Assembly: GCF_041911615.1 (NCBI RefSeq)
Contig: NZ_JAYROR010000085.1
Location: 1 to 10,090 of the forward strand
Direction of reading: 5' to 3'
Length of the DNA stretch: 10,090 bases
Source of the DNA: Zoogloea sp041911615
GTDB taxonomy: Bacteria > Pseudomonadota > Gammaproteobacteria > Burkholderiales > Rhodocyclaceae
A model generated the notes under the pieces. The model searched no databases, had not been told where the DNA came from, and saw only the letters and a program-made list of their open reading frames with translations. A program made the translations under genes and the position numbers. Positions 6,053-10,090 of the stretch are shown here, one piece after another; within the stretch, counting starts at the first letter, position 1; every line of letters begins with the position of its first letter.

Positions 6053-7447
6053 ATGAACGCGACTCAAAAAGACCTGATCTTCGACCCCGAGCTCATTCGC
6101 AAGTTTGACGTGAATGGCCCGCGATATACGTCGTACCCCACTGCCGACCGCTTCGTGGAGGCGTTCAACTCGGACGCCCTGTGCGACTGGCTCGGGAAGC
6201 GATCCATCGGCGGCATCGGCAAACCGCTCTCATTATACTTCCACATCCCCTTCTGCAATACGATCTGCTATTACTGCGCGTGCAACAAGATCATCACCAA
6301 GGATCACGGGCGCTCGGCCAAGTACCTGCAGTATCTTGAGAAGGAAGTGGACCTCCAGGTGGCGCATCTGCAGGGGCCGCGCGAGGTTCTGCAACTGCAC
6401 CTGGGCGGCGGCACGCCGACCTTCCTGTCCCACGACGAGCTGCGTCAGCTCATGGGCATCGTGAAGAAGCACTTCACGCTGGTGCCGGACGGCGAGTTCT
6501 CCATCGAGGTCGATCCGCGCAAGGTCGATGAGGCCACCGTCAAGCTCCTCGCCGAACTGGGCTTCAACCGCATGAGCGTCGGCATCCAGGACTTCAACCC
6601 GGACGTGCAGAAGGCCGTCAATCGCGTCCAGAGCGAGGAGGAAACCAAGCTCGTGATCGACGCGGCCCGCGCCAACGGCTTCAAGTCGGTCAGCGTCGAC
6701 CTGATCTACGGCCTGCCCAAGCAGAACGTCATCAGCTTCAACCGCACCCTTGAGCAGATCCTCGCCCTGTCGCCCGACCGCCTGTCGATCTACAACTACG
6801 CGCACCTGCCGAGCCTGTTCAAGCCGCAGCGGCGCATCATCGACGCGCAGCTTCCGTCCGGCGAGACCAAGCTGCAGATCCTGCAGCTGGCGATCCGCCG
6901 CCTCACTGAGGCCGGCTACGTCTACATCGGCATGGATCACTTCGCCAAGCCGACCGACGAGCTCACCACCGCCCAGCGTCAGGGCCGCCTGCATCGCAAC
7001 TTCCAGGGCTATTCCACCTACGCCGAGTGCGATCTGATGGCCTTCGGCGTGTCGGCGATCGGCAAGGTCGGCCCCACCTATGCCCAGAACGTCAAGACGC
7101 TGGACGAGTACTACGACATCCTCGACACCGGCCGGCTGCCGGTGCTGCGTGGCATCGAGCTGACGCCCGACGATCTGCTGCGCCGGGCCATCATCCAGGC
7201 GCTGATGTGCCATTTCGAGCTGTCCATCGAGTCCATCGAGATCGCCCACCTGATCGACTTCAAGACCTACTTCGCCGCTGAACTCGCCGATCTGCGCGAG
7301 ATGGAGAAGGGCGGCCTGCTGAAGATCGACGAACAGTGGATCAGCGTGCTGCCGGCGGGGCGGATGCTGGTGCGCGCGATTGCGATGGTCTTCGACAAAT
7401 ACCTGCGCGCCGACCGAGAGCGCACTCGCTACTCCAAGGTGATCTGA
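6053..7447 (+). CDS. hemN: Oxygen-independent coproporphyrinogen III oxidase (radical SAM)
   Basis: Decarboxylates two propionate side chains of coproporphyrinogen III to give protoporphyrinogen IX without O2, using S-adenosylmethionine; cytoplasmic, heme pathway. Seen: 464 residues, close to E. coli HemN (about 457). Near the N-terminus is GPRYTSYPTA (22-31), a signature of true HemN that is absent from most HemW. The radical SAM motif is YFHIPFCNTICYYCACN, with Cys68, Cys72 and Cys75 as the cluster ligands and Cys77 as the extra conserved cysteine. GGGTP (118-122) is the SAM-contacting motif, and the C-terminal HemN domain follows. The ATG at 6053 has only a weak AGAAG upstream. Regulation: the FNR box centred 62 bases before the start codon predicts activation under oxygen limitation. 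An intrinsic terminator after the stop separates it, at least partly, from the next genes. Confidence 0.96.
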   Translation: MNATQKDLIFDPELIRKFDVNGPRYTSYPTADRFVEAFNSDALCDWLGKRSIGGIGKPLSLYFHIPFCNTICYYCACNKIITKDHGRSAKYLQYLEKEVDLQVAHLQGPREVLQLHLGGGTPTFLSHDELRQLMGIVKKHFTLVPDGEFSIEVDPRKVDEATVKLLAELGFNRMSVGIQDFNPDVQKAVNRVQSEEETKLVIDAARANGFKSVSVDLIYGLPKQNVISFNRTLEQILALSPDRLSIYNYAHLPSLFKPQRRIIDAQLPSGETKLQILQLAIRRLTEAGYVYIGMDHFAKPTDELTTAQRQGRLHRNFQGYSTYAECDLMAFGVSAIGKVGPTYAQNVKTLDEYYDILDTGRLPVLRGIELTPDDLLRRAIIQALMCHFELSIESIEIAHLIDFKTYFAAELADLREMEKGGLLKIDEQWISVLPAGRMLVRAIAMVFDKYLRADRERTRYSKVI

Positions 7448-7487
7448 GTCGCGGCTGGCTGGCCGCCTTCGGCCGGACTAAACTATG

Positions 7488-7517
7488 CGCCCCGCGGCTT
7501 CGCGGGGCGTTTTCTTT
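7488..7517 (+). terminator. Rho-independent terminator after hemN
   Basis: A perfect nine-base-pair GC stem (CGCCCCGCG, loop GCTT, CGCGGGGCG) is followed by TTTTCTTT. It begins 41 bases after the hemN stop and ends 15 bases before the next start. It also rules out the upstream in-frame ATG at 7485 as a start, because that codon would put the terminator inside the coding sequence. A weaker 5-bp hairpin (7461-7474) precedes it. Confidence 0.88.
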
Positions 7518-7532
7518 GCAAGGTGTGAAGCG

Positions 7533-8249
7533 ATGCCCGAAACCGGCTATCTCGCAGTCTTCCTGATCGGCCTGCTCGGCGGCACCCACTGCGTCGGGAT
7601 GTGCGGCGGCATCGTCAGTGCGCTCACGGTGCAGACGATCCCGCTGCCCGGCCAGAGGCGCCGCGACTGGCCGCTGCACCTCGCTTACAACCTCGGCCGG
7701 ATCAGCAGCTACACCCTGGCGGGCGCGGCGATGGGCGCCATCGGCACGGTGGGGATGCTGTTCAACGACATCCTGCCGATTCAGCTCGGGCTGTACGTCG
7801 CAGCCAATCTGATGCTCGTCGCGCTGGGCCTGTATCTCACCGGCTTCACCCGCGCGCTGGCGGGGGTCGAGCAGCTCGGCCAGCGTCTGTGGCGCCGCAT
7901 TCAGCCGCTGACGCGACGCTTTCTGCCCGCCCGCACGGTGGCGCAGGCCTTTCCCCTCGGGCTGCTGTGGGGGTTCCTGCCCTGCGGGCTGGTGTACAGC
8001 GTGCTCGCCACGGCCCTCGTCACCGGGGCGGCGGAGCGGGGGGCGGCGCTGATGCTGGCCTTCGGCCTTGGCACCCTGCCCAACCTGATGCTCGCCGGGC
8101 TGCTGCTCAAGCGCCTGCGCGACGTGGTGCGGAACCAGGCGGTGCGCACCGGGTCTGGTCTGGTAGTGCTGGCTTTCGGCGTCTATGGGCTGGTCACCAC
8201 GCCGTCGCTCGGCAGCAAGCTGTGGAACGGCGTGGTCTGCCATTTCTGA
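7533..8249 (+). CDS. TauE/SafE-family (DsbD_2-like) membrane protein linked to cbb3 oxidase/copper genes
   Basis: Seen: 238 residues with six or so hydrophobic helices. The first carries GLLGGTHCVGMCGG, with His19, Cys20 and Cys24. A middle helix carries WGFLPCGLVYS with Cys151 and a following small-residue-rich segment, and the protein ends in a short Cys-His tail (Cys236, His237). Known: this fits the 'sulfite exporter TauE/SafE' or DsbD_2 family, related to the transmembrane part of DsbD. Such genes commonly sit between hemN and the cbb3 oxidase maturation genes. Inference: the membrane Cys/His residues and the adjacent Cu+ ATPase suggest a role in copper handling or thiol redox for oxidase assembly. 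Sulfite export is not supported. Start: the ATG at 7533 is chosen over the in-frame ATG at 7485, which lies inside the terminator; AAGG at 7520-7523 is a loose ribosome site. The ATPase gene follows in the same frame. Confidence 0.82.
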   Translation: MPETGYLAVFLIGLLGGTHCVGMCGGIVSALTVQTIPLPGQRRRDWPLHLAYNLGRISSYTLAGAAMGAIGTVGMLFNDILPIQLGLYVAANLMLVALGLYLTGFTRALAGVEQLGQRLWRRIQPLTRRFLPARTVAQAFPLGLLWGFLPCGLVYSVLATALVTGAAERGAALMLAFGLGTLPNLMLAGLLLKRLRDVVRNQAVRTGSGLVVLAFGVYGLVTTPSLGSKLWNGVVCHF

Positions 8250-8274
8250 TTTCCCCTGCGGAGTGCGGCGTGTC

Positions 8275-8315
8275 ATGAAGTTTCTCCCCTTGCTCGCGGC
8301 CTGGCGGGCGCAGCC

Positions 8316-8319
<4 letters not shown>
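8275..8319 (+). CDS. Possible 14-residue leader peptide overlapping the ATPase start
   Basis: ATG at 8275 opens a 14-codon frame (MKFLPLLAAWRAQP) whose TGA stop overlaps the GTG start of the ATPase (GTGA at 8316-8319). CGGAG lies at 8259-8263, 11 bases upstream, a loose but possible ribosome site. The peptide is hydrophobic, like the start of a signal sequence. Translation of it could deliver ribosomes to the GTG, which has only a weak Shine-Dalgarno of its own. Chance is a serious alternative for such a short frame. Confidence 0.25.

Positions 8320-10090
<1,771 letters not shown>

Noticed and set aside
6233..7249. A 338-codon minus-strand frame opposite hemN
   Set aside because: Antisense shadow of a certain gene, with no recognisable domain.

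Overview
The window is GC-rich (my impression is roughly 65-70 %) and gene-dense. Gene content and codon use suggest a betaproteobacterium of the Rhodocyclales type (Azoarcus, Aromatoleum, Thauera and relatives). This is an inference from gene types and synteny, because no rRNA or other marker is present. It reads as chromosomal core: I see no insertion sequence, phage gene, tRNA, rRNA or CRISPR array.

Layout. 1-141 (-): N-terminus of an inner-membrane GspC-type type II secretion protein, cut by the window edge. 248-991 (-): tRNA pseudouridine synthase TruC. 1086-3194 (+): a large membrane protein of the family named 'site-specific recombinase Gcr' (SpecificRecomb). 3337-3957 and 3964-4704 (+): a two-gene unit made of a small soluble protein with degenerate chemoreceptor-tip segments and a metallo-beta-lactamase-fold di-iron protein of the ODP type. 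4781-5173 (+): a SirB2-family membrane protein. 5198-5932 (-): an FNR-type oxygen regulator, divergent from 6053-7447 (+), the oxygen-independent coproporphyrinogen III oxidase HemN. An almost perfect FNR box lies between them. A strong intrinsic terminator follows hemN. 7533-8249 (+): a TauE/SafE (DsbD_2-like) membrane protein. 8316 to the end (+): a copper-type P1B ATPase with two N-terminal metal-binding domains, cut by the right edge.

How the genes fit together. The right half is an oxygen-limitation module: FNR, anaerobic heme synthesis (HemN), then a membrane protein and a Cu+ ATPase of the kind found beside cbb3 oxidase maturation genes. The order recalls the anr-hemN-TauE-ccoS-ccoI region of pseudomonads, so cco genes may lie just outside the window. 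The ODP pair next door would fit as an oxygen or iron sensor feeding the chemotaxis machinery.

The most interesting item is that pair. The partner of the di-iron protein is not a full chemoreceptor. It has about 206 residues, no membrane segment and no sensor domain, yet it carries one clear and one weaker copy of the sequence with which chemoreceptors contact CheA/CheW. No stretch longer than 300 bases lacks a gene.
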